A model generated the notes under the pieces. The model searched no databases. It was given only the letters and a program-made list of their open reading frames with translations, and had not been told where the DNA came from. DNA of 64,000 nucleotides. Source: Helicobacteraceae bacterium. Lineage in GTDB: Bacteria > Campylobacterota > Campylobacteria > Campylobacterales > Sulfurimonadaceae. Below are positions 1 through 7,169 of this stretch, in pieces. The first letter of the stretch is position 1. Every line of letters begins with the position of its first letter. The position numbers and the translations under genes were made by a program. Where the stretch lies: NCBI GenBank assembly GCA_947498025.1, contig CANMJR010000006.1:1-64000 (forward strand), in the 5' to 3' direction.

Positions 1-129
1 GCTAAACTGAAAACATTTCAAATCCTGACGCAAAAATATCGTAACCGCCGAAAATACTTTAATTTACGATTTAATTTGATATGTGGATTGGTAAATTTTG
101 ATCGTGGATTTGAGGTGCCCGTAAAATGA
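1..129 (+). CDS. IS5-like transposase, 3' end only
   Basis: This is the last 42 codons of a gene entering from the left edge, open from base 1 to a TGA at 127-129. The translation ends with RNRRKYFNLRFNLICG and then VNFDRGFEVPVK. This closely resembles the basic, arginine-rich C-terminus of IS5-type DDE transposases, which commonly carry RNRRKRFGLRFNLIAG. The catalytic DDE residues lie outside the window, so intactness cannot be judged. A terminal-repeat-like sequence follows within a few bases, which supports the reading as the right end of an insertion sequence. Family placement rests on memory of the motif. Confidence 0.7.
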   Translation, partial: AKLKTFQILTQKYRNRRKYFNLRFNLICGLVNFDRGFEVPVK

Positions 130-145
130 GTTTTGCAAGAAGTCT
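1..145 (+). mobile_element. right end of an insertion sequence
   Basis: The transposase stop is followed at 130-145 by gttttgcaagaagtct. The same 16 bases, with one mismatch, appear inverted at the left end of the palindromic element at 15459-15549. The element is therefore taken to end near 145, and a TA follows at 146, as expected for a TA-type target. The left end is outside the window. Confidence 0.6.
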
Positions 146-395
146 ATTATATAAAATCAGTTTCTTAACATTTTGTGGTTTTAATCTGTTTATTGTACTT
201 TTTTATGTTAAAGGAATCTAATGAAACTTGAAGAATTGTTTAAAAAAATTAGATAAATACCTAAAATGAAAAGTTGTCTTAGTTTTTCGAGCCGTTATAC
301 TTTATCGTTGTTGTGAAGAGCAGGTTTGATGAAGCCACATACTAATAAAAGATTAGCATGCAGCAGTAGGATGAAGGAAAATAAATTTTAACAGA
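146..395. other. non-coding stretch between IS end and higA
   Basis: No convincing gene is present. An 11-codon reading frame (223-258, MKLEELFKKIR) has a good ribosome site (aaagga) and may be the 5' stub of a gene truncated by the IS or by earlier rearrangement. The hairpin ctaataaaagattag (342-356) lies just past higA and could end its transcript. It belongs to a repeat also found at about 1133-1170. Confidence 0.4.
341..376. repeat. left copy of repeat flanking higBA
   Basis: The segment contains a small hairpin (ctaat/attag) followed by agcatgcagcagtaggat. A similar segment lies at about 1133-1170, beyond the other end of higBA, in the same orientation, with roughly three quarters of positions matching by eye. 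The pair could be a scar of a duplication or of insertion of the toxin-antitoxin module, or simply two related terminators. Confidence 0.45.
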
Positions 396-749
396 TTATG
401 CACCCATCAATGATTCATATGGTACATGCAGCTGAGTGTGAAGATTGCGAATCATTGCAATTGAGAGTTGTCGTTTATGATTGAGTACTTCAGAGACTTT
501 GGAGCGTGAACCGATAATCGGTGTTAGGTCTTTGGGTTCAAGCCCCATTTGCTCCATTCGAAATTTAATCGCTTCTACAGGGTCACATGTAGGTATTGGG
601 TAATGTTTTGCTTCATACGCTTCAACCAGTGTCACAAGAATATCAAGCTCATCTCCCTCAGGTGTTGCCGGTTCTGCATTCATTAGCACATCAATGCGTG
701 TCAATGCCGCATCATAATCATCTTCGGTTCTAATAGGAAAAATGTTCAT
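396..749 (-). CDS. higA: HigA-type antitoxin
   Basis: The 117-residue protein is an antitoxin of the HigA family. The first ~60 residues are acidic (RTEDDYDAALTRID, then an EGDELDILVTLVEAYE segment). The C-terminal half holds an Xre-like helix-turn-helix, in which LEPKDLTPIIGSRSKVSEVL is the recognition region. In this family the C-terminal domain binds the operator and the protein neutralises the HigB RNase. It lies 2 bp downstream of the toxin gene, in the toxin-first order typical of hig loci. The first ATG is used. Expression is likely autoregulated through the palindrome at 1066-1082. Function is inferred from family and context. Confidence 0.88.
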   Translation of the reverse strand: MNIFPIRTEDDYDAALTRIDVLMNAEPATPEGDELDILVTLVEAYEAKHYPIPTCDPVEAIKFRMEQMGLEPKDLTPIIGSRSKVSEVLNHKRQLSIAMIRNLHTQLHVPYESLMGA

Positions 750-751
750 GT

Positions 752-1045
752 TTATATCTCCTGTGCGTTTATTTTGTCATACTGTGAATGAGTTCCCACA
801 AAGCGAACATATACCGCATTGTACGGATAGTTTATCTTTACAATCAGGCGGTATTTATTTCCGCCAATATTGAAAACTACACGATTCTCCCGTAAAAAAC
901 CGGCAGTTTTATACTGAGATTTAATATCCTGTGGGGACTGCCAAGAAGCTTTTATTGCCTCGGTATGCCATGCCGCCAATGGATTAATAGCATCGGGATG
1001 ATTACTCCAAAAATCTTGTAATGTTCGCTTGCTGATTACTCTCAT
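752..1045 (-). CDS. higB: HigB-type toxin (mRNA interferase)
   Basis: The protein has 97 residues from MRVISKRTLQDFW. It carries the HigB signature: N-terminal RVISKRTLQDFW, a central HTEAIKASWQSPQDIKSQY and a C-terminal NKYRLIVKINYPYNAVYVRF ending in GTHSQYDKI. Members cleave mRNA on ribosomes in a RelE-like fold. The start at 1045 is preferred over an in-frame ATG at 1054 because that ATG lies inside a perfect TATAAT box (1053-1058). The box lies 7 bp from the downstream ATG, so the mRNA would be leaderless. The module sits next to an IS end, fitting an acquired element. Confidence 0.88.
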   Translation of the reverse strand: MRVISKRTLQDFWSNHPDAINPLAAWHTEAIKASWQSPQDIKSQYKTAGFLRENRVVFNIGGNKYRLIVKINYPYNAVYVRFVGTHSQYDKINAQEI

Positions 1046-1052
1046 GTGAAGC

Positions 1053-1082
1053 ATTATAGCAGATGTTTCCCAAATTGGGAAA
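1053..1082 (-). promoter_or_regulatory. higBA promoter and operator
   Basis: Read on the minus strand, TATAAT (1058-1053) lies 7 bp before the higB ATG. Just upstream is a perfect 17-bp palindrome, tttcccaaattgggaaa (1066-1082), in the -35 region. Xre-type antitoxins such as HigA bind palindromes of this kind, so this is a likely autoregulation operator. Confidence 0.7.
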
Positions 1083-1130
1083 GAATGAAAGTGTGAGTGG
1101 CAGCTATTTTTGGTATTTTTAGTAGGTACT

Positions 1131-1155
1131 GCATGCTAACAAAAAATTAGCATGC
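1131..1155 (-). terminator. hairpin after the copper receptor gene
   Basis: A perfect 9-bp stem (gcatgctaa/ttagcatgc) closes a 7-nt loop that is T-rich on the minus strand. It lies 20 bp past the receptor stop codon. There is no long U tail after the stem, so termination is plausible but not certain. Confidence 0.45.
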
Positions 1156-1170
1156 AACAATAAGATAAAG
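1133..1170. repeat. right copy of repeat flanking higBA
   Basis: This segment resembles 341-376 in the same orientation: both have a ctaa...ttagcatgca hairpin followed by a purine-rich tail. Together the two copies bracket higBA with its operator. Confidence 0.45.
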
Positions 1171-1175
1171 AGCGA

Positions 1176-3191
1176 TTAGAATTTAAAGTCTAAATTTGTG
1201 TAAATATATCTTCCCGGTTCGTTGAGAAGCATAGTGTTTGCCCCTGCAGTTAGAAGTGTCAGGTCAACATAAGTGTTTGACTGTGCGTAGGCTTCATCTA
1301 ACAGGTTATTTACGCCAAGAGTAAAGTCAAAGTTTTTGCTTACTGCATGTTTTACTTTCATATTTATAATTCCCCATGCGCCCAGCTCTTGTTCACCGTT
1401 GTTCAGATCGTAGCTGCTCCATTTGTCCGAGAGTTGCGTCTCCAGAGTGGCGATTGAGTTGTTCGCATACTCATAGTTTGCAGCCAACCTTCCTCTGATT
1501 GGAGCCATGTCTGCTAAGTCTTTGTCTGTGTTTGTTGCCGAAATCGCTTCATCTTTTTGCCCTTTTTTGTAAGAGGCACTCGCGTCAACGGTTAGAGCGT
1601 CCGTTGCATAGATAGAAGAGCTGAGTTCCACTCCATAGACTGTTGCATCGATGTTTACAAAGTTGTGTGTCATAACAGTCTTATCATAGTAAATATAATC
1701 TTTTAGTTTTGAGTAGAAAGTTTTTACTTTAAATTTCATCAGAGTGTTTTTTGACTCGTACCCTAAGTCAACCTCTTTGTTCGTTGTCTGGTCTAGGTTT
1801 GGAGTTCCAACCTCTTTGTTTGCAGAATTCATAAAGTAGAGCTCTCTTGCATCAGGAACACGAGAAGCTTGCCCTGCACCTAAAAAGATTTTATTCTGTT
1901 TGTCCAAATTGTAGGCAGTTAAAATATTTGCGTTGGCTCCCGTGTAGTCGTTATCTTGCTGAGTTGCTTTGTCATTCTGTATATTCGTAGAGTCATATCT
2001 TCCCCCGAGCGTTAAATCAATATTACCAAAAGATTTGTCAAGTTTTGCAAAGAGTGCCGCATTGTTTGTTACGGCATTGTCTATGCTTACAGGGCTTGCA
2101 GCTAGGAGAGTGCCATTTTTGTAATAGCTTCCATCCCATGTTCTTTTGCTTCCATCTAAACCAACCAAAAGTTTATGCCCCTCTATATCAAAACTATTTT
2201 TAAGTTTAAGACCCTGCATGGTTGTTTTAAGTTGGCTTGTCATCTCCATCATTGGATTTGCTGCTGCCATACGGTATGCAGTGCTCATAGGGTGGTCAAC
2301 ATCCGAGTAGTAATATTGTAAATTTATATCTTTATAGATGTTGCTGATATCTTTTATATCATATGCGATATTGTAAAGATTGGAGTAGTCATACATAGCA
2401 TCCATGGCGGAGTTTGGGTAGAGAACATCATCACTTTTATTTTTTGTAACACCCATCTGCAACTCTTGGTTATCCGTAACAGTTACAAATGCTTTCGCCA
2501 TTAAGCTCTTCTTTTTGTAGGCTTGCATATCTTGGTACTTTGTTTGGTATTTACCGCCTTGAACTTTTGCATTATTAGGATCAGTCATGGGTGTTGAAGC
2601 CGCATAATTTTTCACCTGCTCGCTCAAAGTATTGCCGTTTCCGTCAACATATTGACCGCCTGTTTCACTTGAACCGCTCACCAAAACTCTTACTCTGTCA
2701 TTTCCGCCGCTCGCAGTTGCACCCACTTTTGAGTAGTTAAAGCTTCCGTATCCAAAGTTTACTTCGCCGTGAGTCTCTTTTGTAGGTTTTTTAGTGGTGA
2801 TTTTTACACCGCCGCTCATGGTTCCAAAAGTTTCAACATCGTAAGGTCCTTCGATAACTATTACTTCATCGATTTGACTCGCCAAAATATGAGAAACCGG
2901 AGGATCCATTCTGTTGGGACATGCACCGCAGATTTTTGTTCCATCCACTTCTACAGAGATGTTATCTCTCTTTTGTCCGCGGATATAGATGTCGTTTGCG
3001 ATACCGCTGCGACGGCTCATGTCGATACTAGGAACGCTTGAACTTAAAGCCTGTGCTAAGTCTGCTGAGGTTTTTGCATTTTGGCTTACCTCTGTTACAA
3101 CCGTTGACTCAACACTAATCGGTGCTAAAGTAACTTCTGCCGCATATATGGATGCTACAGCCATTAAAGATAGAGAAATTGTTTTTTTCAT
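1176..3191 (-). CDS. TonB-dependent copper receptor (OprC/NosA-like)
   Basis: This 671-residue outer-membrane receptor has a signal peptide (MKKTISLSLMAVASIYAAEV), a plug domain (about 30-150) and a 22-stranded-type barrel ending in the aromatic LDFKF. The plug contains CGACPNRMDPP, with Cys88, Cys91 and Met95. OprC of Pseudomonas and NosA share this CxxxM copper-binding segment, so copper is the likely substrate rather than iron-siderophore. The extracellular part is rich in Met and Tyr (AAANPMMEMTSQ), which also suits copper. No TonB or copper-exporter gene adjoins it. Copper is needed for nitrous oxide reductase and haem-copper oxidases, but neither is in the window. Confidence 0.85.
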   Translation of the reverse strand: MKKTISLSLMAVASIYAAEVTLAPISVESTVVTEVSQNAKTSADLAQALSSSVPSIDMSRRSGIANDIYIRGQKRDNISVEVDGTKICGACPNRMDPPVSHILASQIDEVIVIEGPYDVETFGTMSGGVKITTKKPTKETHGEVNFGYGSFNYSKVGATASGGNDRVRVLVSGSSETGGQYVDGNGNTLSEQVKNYAASTPMTDPNNAKVQGGKYQTKYQDMQAYKKKSLMAKAFVTVTDNQELQMGVTKNKSDDVLYPNSAMDAMYDYSNLYNIAYDIKDISNIYKDINLQYYYSDVDHPMSTAYRMAAANPMMEMTSQLKTTMQGLKLKNSFDIEGHKLLVGLDGSKRTWDGSYYKNGTLLAASPVSIDNAVTNNAALFAKLDKSFGNIDLTLGGRYDSTNIQNDKATQQDNDYTGANANILTAYNLDKQNKIFLGAGQASRVPDARELYFMNSANKEVGTPNLDQTTNKEVDLGYESKNTLMKFKVKTFYSKLKDYIYYDKTVMTHNFVNIDATVYGVELSSSIYATDALTVDASASYKKGQKDEAISATNTDKDLADMAPIRGRLAANYEYANNSIATLETQLSDKWSSYDLNNGEQELGAWGIINMKVKHAVSKNFDFTLGVNNLLDEAYAQSNTYVDLTLLTAGANTMLLNEPGRYIYTNLDFKF

Positions 3192-3285
3192 TTATTGCCC
3201 TTTTTTGTGATTATTGAGGTGCATAATATAAAAGTAGTGTTACAAAAGTGTTAGGATGATTAAAAAAATCTGCTAAAATTTCAAA

Positions 3286-3423
3286 ATGAGTAAAATAGAG
3301 AAGATAAAAAGATTGGTTTTGGTAGTTTTAGGTTTTGGCTTTTCCGCCTATTTGATGTACAGCGGAGTTGCTATTTTGAAGCAGGAAGATGTAAATTCGT
3401 CAAAGGCAGAGATTGGTAAATAA
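3286..3423 (+). CDS. small single-span membrane protein
   Basis: The 45-residue product starts MSKIEKIKRL and has a basic N-terminus. One hydrophobic helix follows (about 10-29: LVLVVLGFGFSAYLMYSGVA), then a short polar tail. It reads divergently from the copper receptor, with about 95 bp between the starts. The ribosome site is weak. I do not recognise the family. The clear topology and lack of overlap with other genes favour a real gene over chance. Confidence 0.5.
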   Translation: MSKIEKIKRLVLVVLGFGFSAYLMYSGVAILKQEDVNSSKAEIGK

Positions 3424-3462
3424 TCTCAACATGTCTCTTCGCAAATTTTTGATTGAGAGGTC

Positions 3463-4142
3463 TTGATATTGCGAAATACCGTTTACGATGCTAGAGAAAA
3501 GTGTTACAAATGTTATAGACCAAAAAGTTCATGCATGTGTGAATTTATAAAGAGTATAGAAACGAAGAGCAAATTCATAATTCTCATGCACCCAAAAGAG
3601 TTTAAAAAAGTAAAAAACAATACAGTTTTTTTACGCATCAAAGCCTAAGTAACTCCGAACTTTTTATAGGAGTAGATTTTACAAATAACAATCGCATCAA
3701 TGAGATTATAGAGACACATGAAAGTTTTATACTCTTCCCATCCAAAGATGCCATAAATCTGACTAAAGAAAACCCTGTGAAAACATTTTTGCATCCAAAA
3801 AATATGGCGATTTTTCTGATGGATTCGACATGGGCTTGTACAAACAAGATGTTTCAGGAGAGCAAAAATTTGCAAAAGCTTCGGCACATGAGCTTTGAGA
3901 GTTTGCGTACTTCGGAGTACAAAATAAAAGAGCAGCCTCAGAGTAATTATCTCTCCACCATAGAATCGACTTTGGAAGTTTTAGAACTACTCAACTTTTG
4001 GCATGTGGAGAAGATAGAGCAAAAAAGTTTAGATCTGTTTCTGAACCCTTTTCACAAAATGGTAGAGTATCAGCTGGGGTGCATAAAAGATTCAGCGGAC
4101 AAAAGCATTCGGTTTAGACAACATAAAGTTCTTGACATATAA
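3463..4142 (+). pseudogene. DTW-domain tRNA aminocarboxypropyltransferase, frameshifted
   Basis: The gene encodes a DTW-domain protein of the TapT/TuaA type. These enzymes transfer an aminocarboxypropyl group from SAM to uridine in tRNA. It starts at TTG (3463) after gagagg. The first frame (61 residues) gives the zinc-type cysteines CYKCYRPKSSCMC and HPKEFKKVKNNT. It then runs into a T7 tract (3626-3632) and stops. One extra T restores frame as THQSLSNSELFIGVDFT and runs through LMDSTWACTNKM, the DTW-like motif, to 4142. Every expected block is present, so either the gene is switched off at a slippery tract or the tract length is a sequencing error. Confidence 0.75.
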
Positions 4143-4164
4143 TTGTGAACACACTACAATTGTA
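4132..4164 (+). promoter_or_regulatory. promoter/operator of the CopG-RelE pair
   Basis: TTGACA (4132-4137) and TACAAT (4155-4160) are separated by exactly 17 bp, a strong sigma-70 promoter. The -35 box overlaps the end of the DTW gene. Inverted AATTGT/ACAATT half-sites and the palindrome tacaattgta (4155-4164) cover the -10 region and are likely the site bound by the ribbon-helix-helix antitoxin. Confidence 0.65.
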
Positions 4165-4184
4165 TCTACAAATAAAAGGATGAG

Positions 4185-4418
4185 ATGATGAAGCAAGCTA
4201 TCAATATAAGACTAGAAAAAGATATGATTGAAACTTTGGATGAGTACGCAAAAGAGCTGGATAAATCAAGAACGAGTTTGATTGAAAAGGCTGTTGACCT
4301 CTATTTTGACAAACTTGATGAAATCATCGCTGATAAAAGAATAGATAACATCAAAAGCGGAAAAACAAAAGTGATACCTATGGAAGAGGTTTTCAGACAA
4401 GCCGGAATAGATGTATAG
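4185..4418 (+). CDS. ribbon-helix-helix (CopG/RelB-type) antitoxin
   Basis: The 77-residue protein has an N-terminal ribbon-helix-helix: the strand QAINIRLEKDMIETL binds DNA, followed by DEYAKELDKSRTSLIEKAV. The C-terminal ~35 residues (IDNIKSGKTKVIPMEEVF) are the part that would wrap the toxin. It precedes a RelE-type gene and overlaps it by 8 bp, the usual antitoxin-first order. A strong promoter with palindromic half-sites lies directly upstream. The start could be at 4185 or the next ATG at 4188. Assignment as an antitoxin rests on fold and context. Confidence 0.85.
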   Translation: MMKQAINIRLEKDMIETLDEYAKELDKSRTSLIEKAVDLYFDKLDEIIADKRIDNIKSGKTKVIPMEEVFRQAGIDV

Positions 4419-4668
4419 TATTGCCTTTGAAGAGGAAGCGCAAAAAGAGTTTTTAAAACTTGCAGACAAAGTTCGTAATCTTGTCGGTGCAAAAATAGTG
4501 TACTTAAAAAACGGAAAATTTTCAAACGATAAATCTCTCAAAGGCAAACATCACGGCAAATACAGAAAAAGAGCCGGAGACTATCGAATTATATATCTCA
4601 GAGAAAACAATATTTTGCTCATAACAATCATCAGATTGGCACATCGAAAAGAGGTGTATGACAAGTAA
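4411..4668 (+). CDS. RelE/ParE-family toxin
   Basis: The 85-residue protein has the RelE/ParE toxin pattern: YSIAFEEEAQKEFLKL at the N-terminus, a lysine/glycine-rich middle (LKGKHHGKYRKRAGDYRIIY) and a C-terminal IIRLAHRKEVYD. The RxGDYRIIY and HRxxxY elements are characteristic of RelE-type ribosome-dependent RNases, although ParE gyrase poisons look similar. It overlaps the antitoxin by 8 bp and is probably co-translated. The gene is intact, and a tiny membrane-peptide frame overlaps its stop codon. Confidence 0.87.
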   Translation: MYSIAFEEEAQKEFLKLADKVRNLVGAKIVYLKNGKFSNDKSLKGKHHGKYRKRAGDYRIIYLRENNILLITIIRLAHRKEVYDK

Positions 4669-4750
4669 AAAAAGTTTAAAAAAACTATTCTCATTTTTTA
4701 TAAAAATGTGTGCGACACTTATTTTTATTGTTTATTTTTGGGCACACTAA
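4658..4750 (+). CDS. possible 30-residue membrane peptide coupled to RelE
   Basis: The frame opens at an ATG inside the last codons of the RelE gene (11-bp overlap) and runs to TAA at 4748-4750. The product has a lysine-rich N-terminus (MTSKKSLKKLFSFFIK) followed by a hydrophobic helix (MCATLIFIVYFWAH). This is the layout of small membrane-active peptides. There is no independent ribosome site beyond the coupling. It might be chance in AT-rich DNA, but no other gene occupies the gap up to 4867. Confidence 0.35.
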   Translation: MTSKKSLKKLFSFFIKMCATLIFIVYFWAH

Positions 4751-4866
4751 TGAAATATTTCAACTTTATAGATTTTTATATTTATGTATAATGCTTTTAT
4801 TGTAAAAAGGAACCAGTATCTATTTCACATAAAGCTTTTATGAATAGTTGATAAAAAGAGGAAATT

Positions 4867-5175
4867 ATGAGTAATAAATTAATAAATTTTGGAAAATATA
4901 AAGACCAACCAGTAGAAGTTTTACTGGAAGATGAACAGTATCGTGCATATTTCTTAGAACAAGATTGGTTCAAGCCAAAATACACTTGGATATACAATGC
5001 TATAAACAATGCAATGACGCTGGAAGATACACCTGAGCATAACACCTTACAGATGAAGTTTATGGATAATGATTACAGCCTCTCTTTGGCTAGATATCAT
5101 TTCAGTATACAACCTGAAAGTAAAAAAAACTCTACAAGAAAAATCTCATACTATGTAGTGATACCACTAAAATAA
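4867..5175 (+). CDS. ExoX-C-like domain protein, 5' part of a split gene
   Basis: The 102-residue frame follows aagaggaaatt. Residues 5-46 (INFGKYKDQPVEVLLEDEQY, then FLEQDWFKPKY) match the small C-terminal domain of exodeoxyribonuclease-X-like proteins. That domain occurs on many nucleases and phage proteins and probably binds nucleic acid. The frame ends soon after an A8 run (5122-5129). Adding one A opens the reading frame continuously through to 6059, giving about 397 residues. The last ~16 residues here are therefore probably out of frame, and this is the front half of a larger gene. Confidence 0.6.
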   Translation: MSNKLINFGKYKDQPVEVLLEDEQYRAYFLEQDWFKPKYTWIYNAINNAMTLEDTPEHNTLQMKFMDNDYSLSLARYHFSIQPESKKNSTRKISYYVVIPLK

Positions 5176-5315
5176 CAGATGATATTATTCAAAGTGTTTC
5201 AAAAGAGGTATCACTACACATCTTAAATGATTTTGTTTCTCATGCACCACTGTTTAGTGTATATGGGCGAAGCCTTGATAAACCAGAAGGAGAATCATTT
5301 GAGCAAGTTATTGGC

Positions 5316-6059
5316 ATGATAAAGAAAAAATTTGCTCTCTTGGATTTACTAGGTGCTTACGAAGCGATAGAATCAAAGAAGTTAATTTATGCGATAAAAG
5401 TAGATGAAAATAAACAATTAGATAAGAAACTTGCTCTGATATCAATAGAAATATTAGAATATGTAAAAACAATTATAAAACCTGTCATGTCACTCGAAAA
5501 ACATTTAGAGAACGACGAATCATTACTGTATTTTGAAATATTAAATGCTATGATTTGTGCAGAAGTAGAATATGAATACACATCCAAGTATTGGTTTTCT
5601 AAGCTCATTAAAACTTTTTTGATTGAAAAAGAAGAGCTAATAGATACGGCAACAAAAGAGATACAAAGAAAAAACAGTATTGATTCTGTGGGCAAGCCTA
5701 TTTTTGAAGAAAATAATATTGATGTAAAATACAACTACTATCCATCCCATTATGCAAAAGAATTTGGATATTCTGTTCAACTGATGGTAGAGCTTAAACC
5801 TGTAATATCTGAAGATTACATGTCAATTCTCAGAAAGGCGATAAAAGATAAAGTGAACATTGTTTATTGTAATAATTTTTCTGCAACAAGTACAACTCTT
5901 GAGAATGTAAAAAAAGTATATAAGGAACACAAGATAGATTTTATTTGCTTTTCAGATATAAAAGAGAGCCAATACACAATAGAGCACATAGATGTCGAGA
6001 ATCGTAATATGGAAATATTAGCTCAAATCGAAGAGCTAAAGAAAAAGCTTATAAAATAG
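5316..6059 (+). CDS. unknown protein, 3' part of the split gene
   Basis: This is a 247-residue frame of unrecognised family, charged and mostly helical, ending in a short coiled coil (ILAQIEELKKKLIK). There is no ribosome site before its ATG. The same frame is open upstream without a stop back to 5130, where it meets the A8 run that ends the preceding ExoX-C-like frame. The two are best read as one gene interrupted by a 1-nt slip. A C-terminal stretch (VNIVYCNNFSATSTTLENVK, then HKIDFICFSDI) has alternating strand and helix character, but no catalytic motif was identified. Confidence 0.55.
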   Translation: MIKKKFALLDLLGAYEAIESKKLIYAIKVDENKQLDKKLALISIEILEYVKTIIKPVMSLEKHLENDESLLYFEILNAMICAEVEYEYTSKYWFSKLIKTFLIEKEELIDTATKEIQRKNSIDSVGKPIFEENNIDVKYNYYPSHYAKEFGYSVQLMVELKPVISEDYMSILRKAIKDKVNIVYCNNFSATSTTLENVKKVYKEHKIDFICFSDIKESQYTIEHIDVENRNMEILAQIEELKKKLIK

Positions 6060-6157
6060 CAAGATTGCATTTACGAGGCGATAGATTCGAGCAATTAAAA
6101 TGTTTTCTCGTTCCATCCTCTTTCGAGGTGGAATGCATACTCAAACTAAATTCCAAT

Positions 6158-7153
6158 CTAAATAATCTCCACACCCTTGGCAAAGTTCATAGTCACGCAG
6201 TGGAGTGAGCCGTGTTGTCGGACTAGGACGGAACAGTTTACGGCTACAATCTCTCTGCCAACAAAAGTTTTTCTGAAAATCTCTAACGCCTCTTCATCCT
6301 GAGAAACTCCATAGGTAGGGACAATTACCGCACCGTTTACGATAAGGAAGTTGGCGTAAGTAGCCGGAAGCCGCTCATCGTCATAAATCATCTCGTCCGT
6401 CATAGGGAGGGCAACAAGTTTGAAGCCATGGGAGTCTTGAAGCTCAATCAATTCATTTTCCATAAGTTTCAGCTCTTTGTAGTGCTCATCGCTCTCATCT
6501 TCGCACTTCACATACATGATAGTGTTTGCATCACAAAATCTTGCAAGTGTGTCGATGTGCGAGTCGGTATCGTCTCCTGCTAAATAGCCATGATTTAAGT
6601 ATAAAACTTCAGTTGCTCCGAGGTAAGCAGAGATTTTTTGCGTGATTTCTATTGAGTCGAGAGTATGATTTCTATTTTTGTTTAAAACGCACTCCGAGGT
6701 TGTCAAAACAACTCCTGCACCGTTGTTCTCAACACCGCCGCCTTCTAAAATAAAGTCGTAACTTTCCATTTTTGCCGAGTAGTGGTTTGCGACGGCTCTG
6801 CTCATCTCATTGTCCAAATGGGCATCAAACTTTCCGCCCCAGCCCGTGAAAACAAAGTCAAGAAGTTTCACTTCACCGCTTTCTTCCACGCACAAAACTG
6901 AGCTGTCTCTCGCCCATGTATCGTTTGTTTCGTACTCTACAAAGTAGAGATTCTCGTTCTCTTTGAAACGGCTTTTTACGCTTTTAACATCATGGCAGAC
7001 AACCAAACATTTCTGGTATTTGATAATCGCATGGATGATATTTACAAATGTCTCCTCTGCCTCATCCAAATATTCCACCCAATCGCTCTTGGCATGTGGA
7101 AAGATAATTTGTGTAAAACTTTGCTCTTCAAACTCTGCGATAAATCTTCTCAT
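6158..7153 (-). CDS. aguA: agmatine deiminase (peptidyl-arginine deiminase family)
   Basis: The enzyme hydrolyses agmatine to N-carbamoylputrescine and ammonia, a step of polyamine synthesis. The 331-residue protein begins MRRFIAEFEEQSFTQIIFPH. An upstream extension is open but would overlap the divergent alr promoter, and aaggaatt is a proper ribosome site for 7153. Family landmarks are WARDSS, the FILEGGGVENNG glycine block, DSHIDTLARF, and the nucleophile Cys near the C-terminus in GSLHCVTMNF. N-carbamoylputrescine hydrolase is not in the window. Cytosolic. Confidence 0.88.
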   Translation of the reverse strand: MRRFIAEFEEQSFTQIIFPHAKSDWVEYLDEAEETFVNIIHAIIKYQKCLVVCHDVKSVKSRFKENENLYFVEYETNDTWARDSSVLCVEESGEVKLLDFVFTGWGGKFDAHLDNEMSRAVANHYSAKMESYDFILEGGGVENNGAGVVLTTSECVLNKNRNHTLDSIEITQKISAYLGATEVLYLNHGYLAGDDTDSHIDTLARFCDANTIMYVKCEDESDEHYKELKLMENELIELQDSHGFKLVALPMTDEMIYDDERLPATYANFLIVNGAVIVPTYGVSQDEEALEIFRKTFVGREIVAVNCSVLVRQHGSLHCVTMNFAKGVEII

Positions 7154-7157
7154 TTGG

Positions 7158-7163
7158 TATAAT
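7158..7163 (+). promoter_or_regulatory. -10 box for leaderless alr mRNA
   Basis: A perfect TATAAT ends 6 bp before the alr ATG at 7170. With normal spacing, transcription would begin at or within a base of the start codon. The box lies in the 16-bp gap between divergent aguA and alr, so any factor here would affect both genes. Confidence 0.6.
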
Positions 7164-7169
7164 TCCTTT

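Noticed and set aside
223-258. 11-codon ORF with a good ribosome site near the IS end
   Set aside because: Too short and not hydrophobic or patterned; may be a truncated gene stub, noted only in the non-coding entry.
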